Assembly: GCA_964034945.1 (NCBI GenBank) | Contig: OZ035961.1 | Coordinates: 72,268,322-72,332,321, forward strand | Reading direction: 5' to 3' | DNA length: 64,000 nucleotides | Source of the DNA: Chrysopilus asiliformis | Taxonomy: Eukaryota; Arthropoda; Insecta; Diptera; Rhagionidae | The notes under the pieces: generated by a model | The model's database searches: none | What the model was told of the DNA's origin: nothing | What the model saw: only the letters and a program-made list of their open reading frames with translations | Program-made: the position numbers and the translations under genes | In this document: one piece after another, positions 21,458-31,766 of the stretch | Layout: each line of letters begins with the position of its first letter | How positions within the stretch are numbered: position 1 is the stretch's first letter

Positions 21458-21870
21458 AATTTCAAGAAGCCTTCAATCTATTCGACAACCGTGGTGATGG
21501 CAAAATCCAATTGAATCAGGTCGGTGAATGCCTTCGTGCTCTTGGACAGAATCCAACTGAATCTGATGTGAAGAAATGCACTCATCAGCTGAAGCCTGAT
21601 GAACGCATTTCATTCGAAGTCTTCCTTCCTATCTATCAAGCCATTTCCAAGGCACGATCTGGTGATACTGCAGATGATTTCATTGAGGGACTTCGCCATT
21701 TCGACAAGGATGCTAGCGGATTCATTTCTTCAGCAGAACTTAGACATCTTCTAACAACACTTGGAGAAAAGCTTACCGATGATGAAGTTGAACAATTGCT
21801 CGTGAACCAAGAGGACTCACAGGGCAATGTCAACTACGAAGAATTTGTGCGAATGATTATGAGTGGTTAA
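21458..21870 (+). CDS. Mlc-c: Non-muscle myosin essential light chain (Mlc-c type), terminal exon
   Basis: Calmodulin-fold light chain that binds the IQ motif of myosin heavy chain, in the cytoplasm. The exon starts after an acceptor (tctatag, 21451-21457) with two bases of a split codon. It reads [18 protein letters not shown], then [42 protein letters not shown], and ends [14 protein letters not shown]. I recognise this as nearly identical to Drosophila Mlc-c. Only some 10-12 N-terminal residues are missing; they must lie in an upstream exon that I could not find, so the whole 18.3-21.4 kb transposon pile may be intron. Of the EF-hand-like loops, the one at [12 protein letters not shown] keeps most calcium ligands. 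The host codon use and the absence of any lesion contrast with the surroundings. Confidence 0.95.
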
Positions 21871-21879
21871 AAAACAGAC

Positions 21880-21885
21880 AATAAA
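21880..21885 (+). terminator. Poly(A) signal after Mlc-c
   Basis: AATAAA ten bases beyond the stop codon. A second AATAAA lies near 22187. Either could be used. Confidence 0.6.
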
Positions 21886-22945
21886 CTATAAAAATCCTTT
21901 AATTCCATTTTTTGTTATCACTACTTACAAAACTGAATTAGTTAAGTGGTAATGTCACTCTAGACACCCAAACCCAACGGGTAACTTTGATATTTTATAT
22001 GACAATATACTAAATGAGATATGAAATCTGTTGGAAGGCTTTTATTTTACATGCCTTGAATTGCATTTTTTTTAATGGCGGCTACCAGAGGTTAACAAAA
22101 GAAAACTCGTGAAAATTCGTGTGATAAGCTTTGGTGCGGCCATTTAATAAAAAAAGAAAAAAATTATGCATTTAAAGCATGTACAATAAAATCCTTGCAG
22201 TAGATTTTGTATTTCATTCAGTATATTGTTATAAAAAAGGTCATAGTTATTTTTAGATTTGGGTTTCTAGAGTGGCATTCTCACTTAAGCCACTAATGGA
22301 CAGGTCCAAACAACAACTTAAGTATTATTAATATTTTGCATTTCTTTCATACTTTTTTAGAATAAGCGCAGATAAAGACACCATTCAAAAAGCTTAAAGA
22401 AAACCCTAATCATTCGCTATTTTGATGTTCTATCGGTTGACACAATTTATTTTAATGTCAAAATTATATCAAGTGTTTCAAATTATTAAATGAAATTATA
22501 AAAAATATTTAATATTTAAACTATTGTTTGTATTTTTACTCTTTTTAATATATGTGGAGTGTTTTGGAAATGTAGGTTATAAATTTACACGTTTTTTATT
22601 ACCCGAAAAATTGAGCCGAAGAGTCTCAAAATTTGCATGAAAGGCCGTAGCCGAAAAGGCACTAAAAAGTGCTCTGGGATCAATTGATCTGAAATTTTTG
22701 CCAGACGTTGGTAAAATGACCAAAATTTTAACTCCGTTAACCCTATATAATGTGTGGCAGGGGAGGAAGCAACAACTTTAAAACTAATTTTCTCGGAAAG
22801 CGCTTATCTGATTTACTTGAAAAACCCTTAACAATTTGGTTTTATTTATGTGATTCTTTTGTTAAAAATATTATAATTTATCCCCAAAATCGTAATCACA
22901 AAAGGCTTCTGTTTTTTTTTTTTTTGTTACCGAACAATTTTATAT
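21886..22945. other. Mlc-c 3' flank, AT-rich, nothing else recognised
   Basis: Probably 3' UTR followed by intergenic DNA. 22600-22745 ('ccgaaaaggcactaaaaagt', 'gatctgaaatttttgccaga') has the look of a decayed dispersed repeat. No protein signature. Confidence 0.4.
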
Positions 22946-22948
22946 CTA

Positions 22949-23161
22949 TGTAGGAATCCAGTTTTGGGTTTCCCGAGTGTAGTTGGATGACACGGTTAAA
23001 TAAAACAGATTATTAAAAACATAAAGATTTATTGTCCGAATACGTCCGTTCGGCTTGATCGCGCGTTTTACACTCCTTTCTATCTGTTCAACTGTCCTCG
23101 TCTCTGTCTCTCCCGTCAGTCTTTCATCTTCTTCCCCTGTCAGTCTTGCCAGAATCCCACA
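22949..23161 (-). repeat. Probable solo LTR
   Basis: 213 bp with TG..CA ends in either orientation (TGTAGGAATCC and, inverted, TGTGGGATTCTGG). It is flanked by TCTA at 22945-22948 and 23162-23165. On the minus strand an AATAAA lies near 23030. No internal region is attached, as expected after LTR-LTR recombination. The open frame inside (22946-23179) is incidental. The superfamily cannot be told. Confidence 0.6.
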
Positions 23162-23239
23162 TCTATAATAGGTAAACAAAATTCACTGAGAAGTAGTGAT
23201 GGGCAAAAAATGTGACGGATTGTCCACTGCCAAAGATTT

Positions 23240-23410
23240 ATTTTTCACCCGGCCGGACGGTAAAATACCAGCTGAAGTTCAGAAAGTTTCAGGGGAGGGC
23301 TAACCCCTGGCTCGAAACAATTTTCCAAGCCTGTATTAACTTAGTCTATAGTCCCTTAAGATGGACAGAGGTCAACGTCATTTTTATCCCAACGTCTAAT
23401 AGTGACAGAG
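23240..23410 (+). pseudogene. LINE reverse transcriptase fragment (N-terminal RT block)
   Basis: NPWLETIFQACINL followed by SPLRWTEVNVIFIPT matches the RT entry block of R1/Jockey-type LINEs, where a Leu-rich helix precedes a 'Y.P..W....V.FIPK' motif. The match stops after FIPT near 23390. Only about 50 residues remain, bounded by unrelated DNA on both sides. Confidence 0.65.
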
Positions 23411-23455
23411 AAGAGAAGACAGAGAAAACGGCCATCCTAACAAGAGAAAACTAAC

Positions 23456-24578
23456 CCAGCGAATTTCATCAAGTTTCTGGTGGTCTGTTAGAATCAAAGA
23501 AAATGCGAACCTTAAGGTAAGGATACACGATGAGAGACTTTGGTCTCTGGTCTCCAGGGTACAAAAGGCAAAAATCTCCAAAGTGTATACACGTTCAGAG
23601 ACATTTAAGTCTGGAGATCAAAAAATAGATCTCCGGAGACCTTTACTAAAAAGTCTCTCAAAGCAAAGTCTCTGGAGTGCATACACGACGCAGGTATCTC
23701 GTCTGCAAGCATAACAACAATATCAATAATCTAAAATATAAAATAAGTAAAAACACTTTTTTTCTTTATAAAAACTGACCTTTAATCTCAAAACAACGAA
23801 ACGAATTCTCGTTCCCACAAAACAATTTCCTGAAATGTCAAAAGTCGTCTCCGGAGACCAAGACATAGATATCAAAACGTTTTGAAGACCGGAGACGCAT
23901 TAAAAATAGTAGCTACACGGCAAGAGACTTAAGTCTCCCAAGAGGCCCGAGAGACTTGTACTTGGAGATAAATCTCCGGTCTCCGAAGTGTATACACAGG
24001 TCTCTTTGTATCCAGAGGCGAAATTTTTGGTCTCAGAGACCAAAGTCTCTCGTCGTGTATCCTTACCTTTAGACTTGAATTTGTTAGGCTTATAGACTCG
24101 AAGTAAATCTGAGGGTAGACTGTTCCAAATTTTTGCTGATCTGACCAGAAATGACCTTGCCATTATCAAGCGTGTATGTCTGCAAATTTTAATGTGACGG
24201 GATCGACTAGAGCTTAGGAACTGGATCTGGCTTTTCAAGAAAGCGGGTTTACCTGTAAATATTAGCTTATGTAAGTATTGGACCACCCTATAGTCTAGGA
24301 ACTGAGTTAAATCACTATTAAGGAAATCTCGGACATAACTAGAGACATGATCGAATCTTCTAAGATTGTAGATAAACCTTACCACCGCATTTAAGCATTT
24401 CCTTAACCTGTCTAAATTAGAAGATGAGCAACCAGAATATATTTCGCAACCATAGGTGAAATATGGAATCACTAGTGCAAACATAAGTTTCTTTTTCAAT
24501 GACGCAGTCATAGGTAAACTAAGCGAATTAAGCCTGGATCGTGGCCATCGTAAGAACGGGCCAGTAGTAACGGAAGAG
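23456..24578 (-). pseudogene. LINE (CR1/Jockey-like) C-terminal region, split by the MITE
   Basis: Minus-strand frame from about 24578 to 24072: LKKKLMFALVIPYFTYGCEIY, VVRFIYNLRRFDHVS, FLDYRV.QYLHKLI and the terminal KIWNSLPSDLLR. This order is the region after the RT domain in CR1/Jockey-type LINEs. The frame runs into the MITE at 24068. On the far side (23511 down to 23456) the coding sense resumes briefly, so the MITE split an existing gene. The RT domain itself is absent: a hAT element begins at 24579. Confidence 0.8.
23515..24068. mobile_element. Harbinger-like MITE, TIR AGGTAAGGATACACGA
   Basis: TTA at 23512-23514 and 24069-24071 flanks inverted ends of about 35 bp (AGGTAAGGATACACGA(T/C)GAGAG, then CTTTGGTCTCTG). 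Both halves carry many copies of GGTCTC/GAGACC and TCTCCGGAGAC. A 3 bp TTA target fits PIF/Harbinger. It interrupts the end of a LINE coding region. Non-coding. Confidence 0.85.
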
Positions 24579-25475
24579 TAGTGATGGCAACGATTAATCA
24601 AATGATTGCATTAATCGATTATTTTGTTTTGATATGTCGATTAATCATATCACATTTTTCCTTTCAATTTAAAAATATGTAATCGATTAATAGGTAAATA
24701 ATCGATTTTTTATTTTTTTTTGAACCTGCTACTACTACTATACTGGCAGATCTACTATTATTTCCTCTCCCAGTTATTCGTTTTAGATCTATTACAAATT
24801 TATTTAGAGTTCCCCACAGCGTAAAACAAAATCCTATAGAAGCCTGGGATGAAATGAAGGGTGTGTATCCGAAGCTCTATAACTTAGCCAGGAAGTATTA
24901 TCCCATTGTCGGAAGTTCGGTACCATCCGAACGGCTCTTTTCGAAAGCTGAAGCCATAGCAAATGAAAAGAGAAATAGGCTTTTAACAAAACGGCTAAAG
25001 AAAATCCTTTTTTTAAATTCTTGGCTTGAAACAAAAAAAAAATTTAGTATCTTAAGCTTTATATTCCTAAATAATATTAAAAATAAAAATGATTTTATCA
25101 CAAACATTTTTTTTCTTTAGCAGATAGAAATTATTTTGAAATTACAGGAGAGTCGCGAACCGATGCTATCTCCGGAAAGATGAAATTGCATAAAAAGGCA
25201 TTCTTTCGCAAAAATGTTTTATTTTTATTGAATTTTATGAAATTAATATAATTCTAGCGAAAGTATTTCAATTTTAATGCAGCAATTTTAAATATCTAAT
25301 AGCTTGAGAAAAAAAATTTCTGTGTACTTTTGCACGTATTTAACCTGTTTTTGAATAATCGATTAATAAATCGATTATTTTCTATTTTTTACCGATTTAA
25401 TTGTATTGCAATTAACACCTTTCAATTAATCATATGATGCACTAATCGATTAATAATATTTTTTTGCCATCACTA
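24579..25475 (+). mobile_element. hAT element with AATCGATTAAT subterminal repeats and a transposase remnant
   Basis: Ends TAGTGATGGCAA and (inverted) TAGTGATGGCAA are identical over 12 bp. Both flanks inside carry AATCGATTA words (24590-24710 and 25355-25455). The adjacent octamers CGGAAGAG and GGCCAGAG agree at five of eight positions, so the duplication may have decayed. It contains the end of a hAT transposase. Confidence 0.8.
24830..25030 (+). pseudogene. hAT transposase C-terminal dimerisation domain
   Basis: YPKLYNLARKYYPIVGSS, then VPSERLFSKAEAIANEKRNR and LLTKRLKKILFLNSW. This is the Dimer_Tnp_hAT domain, with the hallmark S-S/V-P-S-E-R-x-F-S segment and the helix ending L-F-L-x-x-N/S. 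In the family it closes the transposase and mediates multimers. The preceding RNase-H-fold catalytic domain and BED finger are missing, so the element is non-autonomous. The downstream frame to 25120 is Lys/Phe-rich and probably not part of it. Confidence 0.85.
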
Positions 25476-26706
25476 GGCCAGAGGCATGATAAATGTCAAA
25501 CGATGTGACGTCATCATTTACTACTTGGTAGTTGACAGCTGTGCCGGTTGAACGCGTGCGCTTTTTGCTTCGCCGAAATAGTAGCAAAAACGTTTAATTT
25601 TTCATTGTTTTTCCGATGAGTGTCTTTATTTTATAGACTTACAAGGAACCTTTTTGAGGTGTCCGCCTCCGATTCTCTTCGCATTCACATATGTTATAGT
25701 ACTCAAAAAACTAAGCGACACGTATTTTTTTATATCTGCGGATATTCGGTTTTAAGGGGGGAAACCCCCCCTCGAAAATCCTGCGAAAAATCGTTTTTTG
25801 GCCATAACTCGGCAACCAATATAACGAAACCAAAACGAAAAGTTTTCTTTTTGAGAGAAGAATGAAACTGCGAAAAGAAAAATTTAAAATTACTATGATA
25901 GGGTAGAGAAACCAATATTCGACCATGGTTTTTCAGCCCCCCTCCCCCCTATAATTGCCGCGCTTTAAAACTGATTACATATTTTGAAAGGCCTATCAAA
26001 ACTAAAGTTGACCTGTTTTTGCATTTGACCGGAAAAGGTCAAATAATAGGGTAAGTCACCCTGTTTCCATCCCTTGTCAAACTAATTTTTTTACAATAAA
26101 TTTTCATCCAATTGGTAAAGAACTTTCATGAGCAAGACATGTTTTTTATATCGACAGACATTCGAGTTTATGGCAAAATTTGGGAGGGGAGGCTTTCTGA
26201 ACGGTGTACAAGTAACGTTCACTTAAAAGCAAATTCAAAAACTGCAGCAAATACAGCACTGATTTTTGTTCTCAAGGTAATGAAGTATTCTTTCGAACGG
26301 CACTACAATCCTAAATACATATTATGCTTTTGGGTTAAAGGGTGATACAAAAGACAATGTTTTTTAAATTTTTCTACTTTTTTATATATTTTATACTTCA
26401 GCGAAAAAAATCCACAAAACGATACATTTTTATAGATGCTCTTTTTTCCTAAGAAACTGAGAAGATTAGCTTTCAAAAACTGGCATAATCATCATTTTAG
26501 ATGGTGTGATTGCTGAACTATGGTCTAAAATGTGTTAATGTTTTCACATATATGTATATGTATGTAAAATATAAAAATTTTGTCGAAATCCAATTGAAGT
26601 TTTTTTTGTCTATTGCAAACTTTCCTTCGAACCTTGAAATCAAAACAACGGCCTCTAGTATTATTTTTTTTATTTATCATTTCAATTTATTTTTTTATTA
26701 ATTTAT

Positions 26707-27650
26707 TTGATAACAATAATTGATACTGATCAAACTAAAAAAGTTTATTATTCTTCATATTTTGAGCAAAAGTGGTATTCGTCAAAAAAATGCTTGAAGC
26801 GTAATGACTTCTTGCACCATGACCAAGTTACAACTGCAACTTCTGAACATCCGTCAATTTCATATAGTGGCTGGGAAATTTTTTTAAATGCGAAGTCTCC
26901 AACATTTTCAAACTCATTGGGCATTTGGGAAATGTTACCACTTTTATACCAAGAGTATCGAAATAAGTTTATATATCTGGGAGGTGAAATGGATAATGAA
27001 GACTAGATTAGAACAACTCTATCTTAACTATAAGCCATGGATAGAGAACAGAAACCCCACCTGCTCGATGTGTAACCTTACAACGGTGGAAGATGTTTTT
27101 CATTTTGTCGGCCAATGTCCAATTTTGTCTGAGATCAGACTACTCTATTTTGGAGTCGCTAAAATGACATTGCAGCAGCTTATTGAGGTTCTAAATGGCC
27201 AAAATTGGAGTGCACTAGCGGCATATGCAAGAGCAGCGTACTCATATCGACACAGACTAGTGACTGAATTTAACAATTAATTAGATAACACTCGCAAACT
27301 TGTTCCATTATATCTTAAATATCACGAATAGTTAACCACTTATTATTCTCTTTGAATTGAATTAAATTTGTTCCCTTATGGAAAAACGTTCTATTTACTT
27401 TCTGTAATTTCAAAGCTATACCTAATTTTCTTTTTGTATTTTTCTTGTAATGTAAAGCTAAGTGGTCTACCAGCAGACGGCCAGTGGCCATGCTGAATGT
27501 ATTTTTTTGTAAAATTATGTATAATCATAACTGTATTGATAAAATAAATACTACTACTACTACTACTACTACTATATCTGGGAGAAGATAACTGGTTATG
27601 TACCAGTGATTGTAGTTTGATTATGTTGTTTCTTAGGTGTAAGTTTAACT
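26707..27650 (+). pseudogene. Unrecognised open frame in the centre of the long-TIR element, split by a LINE
   Basis: The frame opens MITIIDTDQTKKVYYSSYF and runs to the LINE insertion at 26984. Without the LINE the same frame would continue from 27573 for about 25 codons to a stop near 27650. So the pre-insertion frame was longer and ended near the right arm. I see no catalytic motif. It could be the remains of the element's own protein or simply chance. The short Cys-containing tail is not a known zinc finger. Confidence 0.4.
26984..27572 (+). mobile_element. 5'-truncated LINE insertion with 12 bp target duplication
   Basis: TATATCTGGGAG occurs at 26972-26983 and again at 27573-27584, directly after a (TAC)n tail (27549-27572). 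The coding part ends with a C-terminal zinc-binding motif, C-x2-C-x10-H-x5-C, in PTCSMCNLTTVEDVFHF and GQCPI. It then closes with AYARAAYSYRHRL before a stop at 27278-27280. This C-terminal Cys/His motif and tail are usual in R1/Jockey/I-type LINEs. The rest is 3' UTR. The endonuclease and RT domains were never copied here. Confidence 0.88.
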
Positions 27651-28664
27651 CATAAAAAAAGATTTTTTTTCGCTGAAGTATAAAATATATAAAAAAGTAG
27701 AAAAATTTAAAAAAAAATCTCTTTTGTATCACCCTTTATCCCAAAAGCATAATATGTATTTAGGATTGTAGTGCAGTTCGAAAGAATACTTCATTACCTT
27801 GAGAACAAAAATCAGTGCTGTATTTGCTGCAGTTTTTGAATTTGCTTTTAAGTGAACGTTACTTGTACACCGTTCAGAAAGCCTCCCCTCCCAAATTTTG
27901 CCATAAACTCGAATGTCTGTCGATATAAAAAACATGTCTTGCTCATGAAAGTTCTTTACCAATTGGATGAAAATTTATTGTAAAAAAATTAGTTTGACAA
28001 GGGATGGAAACAGGGTGACTTACCCTATTATTTGACCTTTTCCGGTCAAATGCAAAAACAGGTCAACTTTAGTTTTGATAGGCCTTTCAAAATATGTAAT
28101 CAGTTTTAAAGCGCGGCAATTATAGGGGGGAGGGGGGCTGAAAAACCATGGTCGAATATTGGTTCCTCTACCCTATCATAGTAATTTTAAATTTTTCTTT
28201 TCGCAGTTTCATTCTTCTCTCAAAAAGAAAACTTTTCGTTTTGGTTTCGTTATATTGGTTGCCGAGTTATGGCCAAAAAACGATTTTTCGCAGGATTTTC
28301 GAGGGGGGGTTTCCCCCCTTAAAACCGAATCTCCGCAGATATAAAAAAATACGTGTCGCTTAGTTTTTTGAGTACTATAACATATGTGAATGCGAAGAGA
28401 ATCGGAGGCGGACACCTCAAAAAGGTTCCTTGTTAGTTATGCGTGGATTGTGAATTACATTGAATTTTCACCGAAAAAGTTGTATTTTCAGTGAAACTAT
28501 TTGTAACCTCAAAAGTGAACTGTGAGATGTGAAAATGTTTAAAAACAAATAAATAACAAAAAATTATAGAAAAATTCACAAATCAAGTGTATAAATTTAC
28601 TGCTACCTCTTTTCATTTATGTTTTCCACAATTTGGAATAACATTTCATGTTTGTTTTGTAGAA

Positions 28665-28746
28665 ATGCCGCGAACTTGTTGTGTCCCGAAATGTAGCTCT
28701 ACGCACAAAACAAATAATCTATTTTCTTTTTCCAAATGTCAATAAA
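28665..28746 (+). pseudogene. THAP-domain N-terminal fragment
   Basis: ATG followed by PRTCCVPKCSSTHKTNNLF then SFSKC and a stop. The C-x2-4-C pair near the start, followed by a Phe-rich strand, is the beginning of a THAP zinc finger, a DNA-binding module of P-element-like transposases and of host regulators. The domain's second half (C-x2-H) is missing here. An acceptor-like 'tttgttttgtag' precedes the ATG by only three bases. Too short to say whether it was host or transposon. Confidence 0.55.
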
Positions 28747-29288
28747 AGTGATAAGTGTGAATAAAAGTGATGTGAAATAGGTGCTAGATTAAAATGATGA
28801 ATGTGATGACGGGGTTTTTAATCCAAGAATTCTAAGAAAATTCATACGGAATGGACTTCGTATATCATCGTAATTAACTAAATATTATATGTTAGAGCCA
28901 ACTTTTCCTAATTTTTTATAGATTTTCCAAGCAATTTAAATATATAAGTAATGCAAGAAAAAAAATTCCTTACATAAAAAAACATTGAAATGACTTATTT
29001 TTTCTTTTCGAGTTTCATTTCCGGCGGCTGAAAAGTGTTCGAGTAAATTTCCGAAAATGAATAACAAATATTTGATCGAAATCGAGTTAGCTGATACCGC
29101 TTCAAACATTTCCGTGCTTTTGATTTTCGATTCGAGTTCCCTGATAAGGCCCTGGAATATTTAATAAACGTGACGAATCGAGTATTAACTGCTTTGCTAT
29201 TGCATTTTTCCCATTTGATAAGTAGTTTCTATGTAGTATTCTGTGACGTCATTACTTTTGCCATCCGGCCCGTACTTACGATGGCCAC

Positions 29289-30420
29289 GATTGGAGGAGT
29301 CTCGGAATTTTGTCTTTCAGTCTCGTGTAACATTTGTTGACTGTTTTTATCGGTTTAAAAGCTGTTATTATGTTACCATCATTTTGTTTAATAAGAAGTT
29401 TAAAATTTTCCGAGAAACCTGGAACATAGCCTACACTCCTAAAACATGGGTTTGCCATCCTGTCATTTATGGTGATGTTATCTTTGTTAGTATTGTTCTG
29501 TAATTTCATAATTTGTGTTTTTATAATTTTATTTGTCAAATTCAAAGGGTAACCATTTTGGTTTAAAATGTTCTTGACGATATTAATATTTTTGTTATGG
29601 AATTTTGAGTCGCTTAAAATTAAAATTTTTTTGACAAGATTCGTTGCCGTATTAATCTTGTGATGTTTTGGATGATATGAGGAGAAATGGAGCATTCTAC
29701 CTTGTCAAAAAAATTTTAATTTTAAGCGACTCAAAATTCCATAACAAAAATATTAATATCGTCAAGAACATTTTAAACCAAAATGGTTACCCTTTGAATT
29801 TGACAAATAAAATTATAAAAACACAAATTATGAAATTACAGAACAATACTAACAAAGATAACATCACCATAAATGACAGGATGGCAAACCCATGTTTTAG
29901 GAGTGTAGGCTATGTTCCAGGTTTCTCGGAAAATTTTAAACTTCTTATTAAACAAAATGATGGTAACATAATAACAGCTTTTAAACCGATAAAAACAGTC
30001 AACAAATGTTACACGAGACTGAAAGACAAAATTCCGAGACTCCTCCAATCTAACATAGTGTATGAAATTCCTTGCTCGGGTACTAACAACAACCATTGTA
30101 ATGCTAAATATGTGGGCACCACTTGCCAACAATTAAAAAGCAGAATTGCGGGACATAAATCGGACATAAAATCCAAATCTGCTAACAAAACAGCGTTGTC
30201 TGAGCATTGCATTAATTTCAATCATGCTCCTAATTTTGATAAAACAAAAATTCTTTGTAAGGAAAAAAATTTTAAAAAGAGAATGACGCTAGAAGCATTA
30301 CACATATATACCACTAAAAACTCAATAAATAAGAGAACAGACACAGAGAATATTAACGAAACATATTGCGCTCTCTTAGAACGAAAAAACGGTTAAATTG
30401 ACTAATATAAAATAAATTTT
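29289..30420 (+). mobile_element. Penelope-like retroelement, truncated, with a 350 bp palindrome
   Basis: 29289-29638 is the reverse complement of 29701-30050; the translated arms agree at every residue. The spacer is 62 bp. To the right the element continues without its mirror. Truncated copies in inverted array are a known habit of Penelope elements. Confidence 0.85.
29701..30396 (+). CDS. Penelope-like protein, C-terminal part with GIY-YIG endonuclease
   Basis: About 230 residues, open to a stop at 30394-30396. The first part (LVKKILILSDSKFHNKN to VNKCYTRLKDKIPRLLQ) is the linker after the RT thumb. The endonuclease follows: VYEIPCSG, with a Cys/His pair, then NAKYVGTT (the YIG-like half of the motif), RIAGHKSDI, and a helical tail with MTLEALHIY, where the catalytic Glu is expected. 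Penelope elements pair this GIY-YIG nuclease with an RT. The RT domain is absent, so the copy is 5'-truncated. The frame shows no stop or shift, so it is fairly young. The first codon of the reported frame lies in the palindrome spacer and is not a real start. Confidence 0.85.
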   Translation, partial: LVKKILILSDSKFHNKNINIVKNILNQNGYPLNLTNKIIKTQIMKLQNNTNKDNITINDRMANPCFRSVGYVPGFSENFKLLIKQNDGNIITAFKPIKTVNKCYTRLKDKIPRLLQSNIVYEIPCSGTNNNHCNAKYVGTTCQQLKSRIAGHKSDIKSKSANKTALSEHCINFNHAPNFDKTKILCKEKNFKKRMTLEALHIYTTKNSINKRTDTENINETYCALLERKNG

Positions 30421-30609
30421 CAAAATTTGACAAGGACGGATGTTTCCGATTTTTTATTTTTTAATTTTTAAATTGTTATTTATTTTGTGCAACGTATTAA
30501 TTTATTTTTATGTACGTTTGTAATAGTGCTTTGAATGTTTAGAATTTAACAACAAATATTGTAAGTATAAAGATTGTGTAATTAGATGTAATTATTGTAA
30601 TACTGTGCA

Positions 30610-30672
30610 TCACAGATCCAGCACTCCTGAAGAAGCCTAGCGCTAGCAGGCGAAACGTCGAGGCATTGAATA
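30610..30672 (+). ncRNA. Hammerhead-ribozyme-like motif downstream of the Penelope gene
   Basis: CTGAAGA (30627-30633) is followed by a short stem, GCCT..AGGC, closed around AGCGCTAGC, then GAAAC (30652-30656) and GTCG. Penelope elements carry hammerhead motifs in their terminal repeats. The canonical core is CTGATGA, so this has A for T. The flanking helices I and III are short. Ribozyme activity is uncertain. Confidence 0.5.
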
Positions 30673-30719
30673 AAGTAATGTTCAACACATAATTGGAGTT
30701 TTAATCCAGACCGTATAAC

Positions 30720-31130
30720 CCGAGAAGAATTAATATATTAAAAGTTTTAATTTCAAACTGAAATTATTAAAAAGTAGTTACAATTTTCTAAAACTGACTC
30801 AAATTTAGACTTCGAAGTTTAAATTTCAAACTTTAAATTCTTAATTTTAGATTAATTGTATAGAAAATATACTCAGACTTCTAAAATAAACCAATTCCAG
30901 ACTTTACTTTCTAAATTTTAGAATAATGAGTTTTAATTATAGGCTGAAATGATTAAAAAGTAGTTACAATTTTCTAAAACTGAATAAATTGTAGACTTTG
31001 AAGTTTAAATGTGAAACCTTGAAGTTTTGTTTTTAGATTGAGATGTCTAAAAACTAGTCTTAAATTTTCAAAAATGTTTAGATATTAAAGTCTAAATTTA
31101 AAACTTTAAAGTTTAAATTTCCTTTCTCCT
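30720..31130. repeat. Degenerate AT-rich internal repeats
   Basis: 'aaaagtagttacaattttct' recurs at 30769 and 30956, with variants of 'gacttcgaagtttaaat' around it. A similar texture appears at 41090-41550. No ends or genes. Confidence 0.5.
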
Positions 31131-31231
31131 GAAACCAAAGTAAAATGCAAATTATAACAATTGAAAAAATGTATTCTTCTAAATTATAATTCAGTATTAC
31201 ATAAAATAAATACATCATAATCCTTTTTTAA

Positions 31232-31469
31232 CACTAGATTGCCCAAGGAAGTCAAGCAGTCAAAATGACTGCTTTTGGCAATATAGGTATAACACATATA
31301 TATATACCGGAAATGAAGGAGGGGGGAGGTAACTACAATTATTAATAAACGCATTTATATGTTGTACAAAAAGTCACAAAATTCTAACAAATTGTGTCAT
31401 TATATACATAATTGTTTTTCTGATTGAAATTAAAAAGCAGTCAAAATGACTTGCTTGGGCAATCTAGTG
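31232..31469. mobile_element. piggyBac-type MITE, 238 bp
   Basis: TTAA on both sides (31228-31231, 31470-31473). Inverted ends CACTAGATTGCCCAAG are perfect, followed by AGTCAAAATGACTGC words. A TTAA target plus a CAC start is the piggyBac signature. Whether the transposase family at the left edge of the window mobilised it cannot be told. Confidence 0.9.
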
Positions 31470-31766
31470 TTAAATAAATACATAATAATCGCTTGAAAGC
31501 TAAGGGACGGGCCTGTTGCTGCACACAATCTTTTTAATAGATTAGCTATAAAATCGCACAAATTTAAAAAAAAATATAGGATATAAAAGTTATTACTCTC
31601 GAAAAGTTACCTGTTTTTTCACGTTTTGTCGATAAAATAGTACCGCTTTCGTTCTTAAAATGCAGAATGTCGCTTAGTGGTTATGTAAAGGATTTGCAAC
31701 TCTAGAAATTAAAAAAACATTAACCATTAAGAATGACAAAATATATTGGATTTTTATCATATAGAG

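Larger units (their letters stand above)
25642..28432. mobile_element. Element with 770 bp terminal inverted repeats, unclassified
   Basis: The left arm (25642-26412) and right arm (about 27662-28432) are inverted copies that differ at only a few positions and by small indels. Outer ends are CAAGGAACCTTTTTGAGG. TTA lies at 25639-25641 and 28433-28435, a likely 3 bp duplication. The arms hold a run of G followed by a run of C (near 25755-25770) but no coding domain; the frames inside are symmetric shadows. The 1.25 kb centre has an open frame and a LINE insertion. The superfamily is unknown to me: a 3 bp TSD suggests Harbinger-like, the long arms suggest a Foldback-like structure. Confidence 0.75.

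Noticed and set aside
25620..28415. Pairs of mirror frames of 60-77 codons in the long inverted arms
   Set aside because: Each appears in both arms on opposite strands as a shadow; no domain, overlapping frames.
29276..29695. 139-codon minus-strand frame
   Set aside because: It is the inverted arm of the Penelope palindrome, not a second gene.
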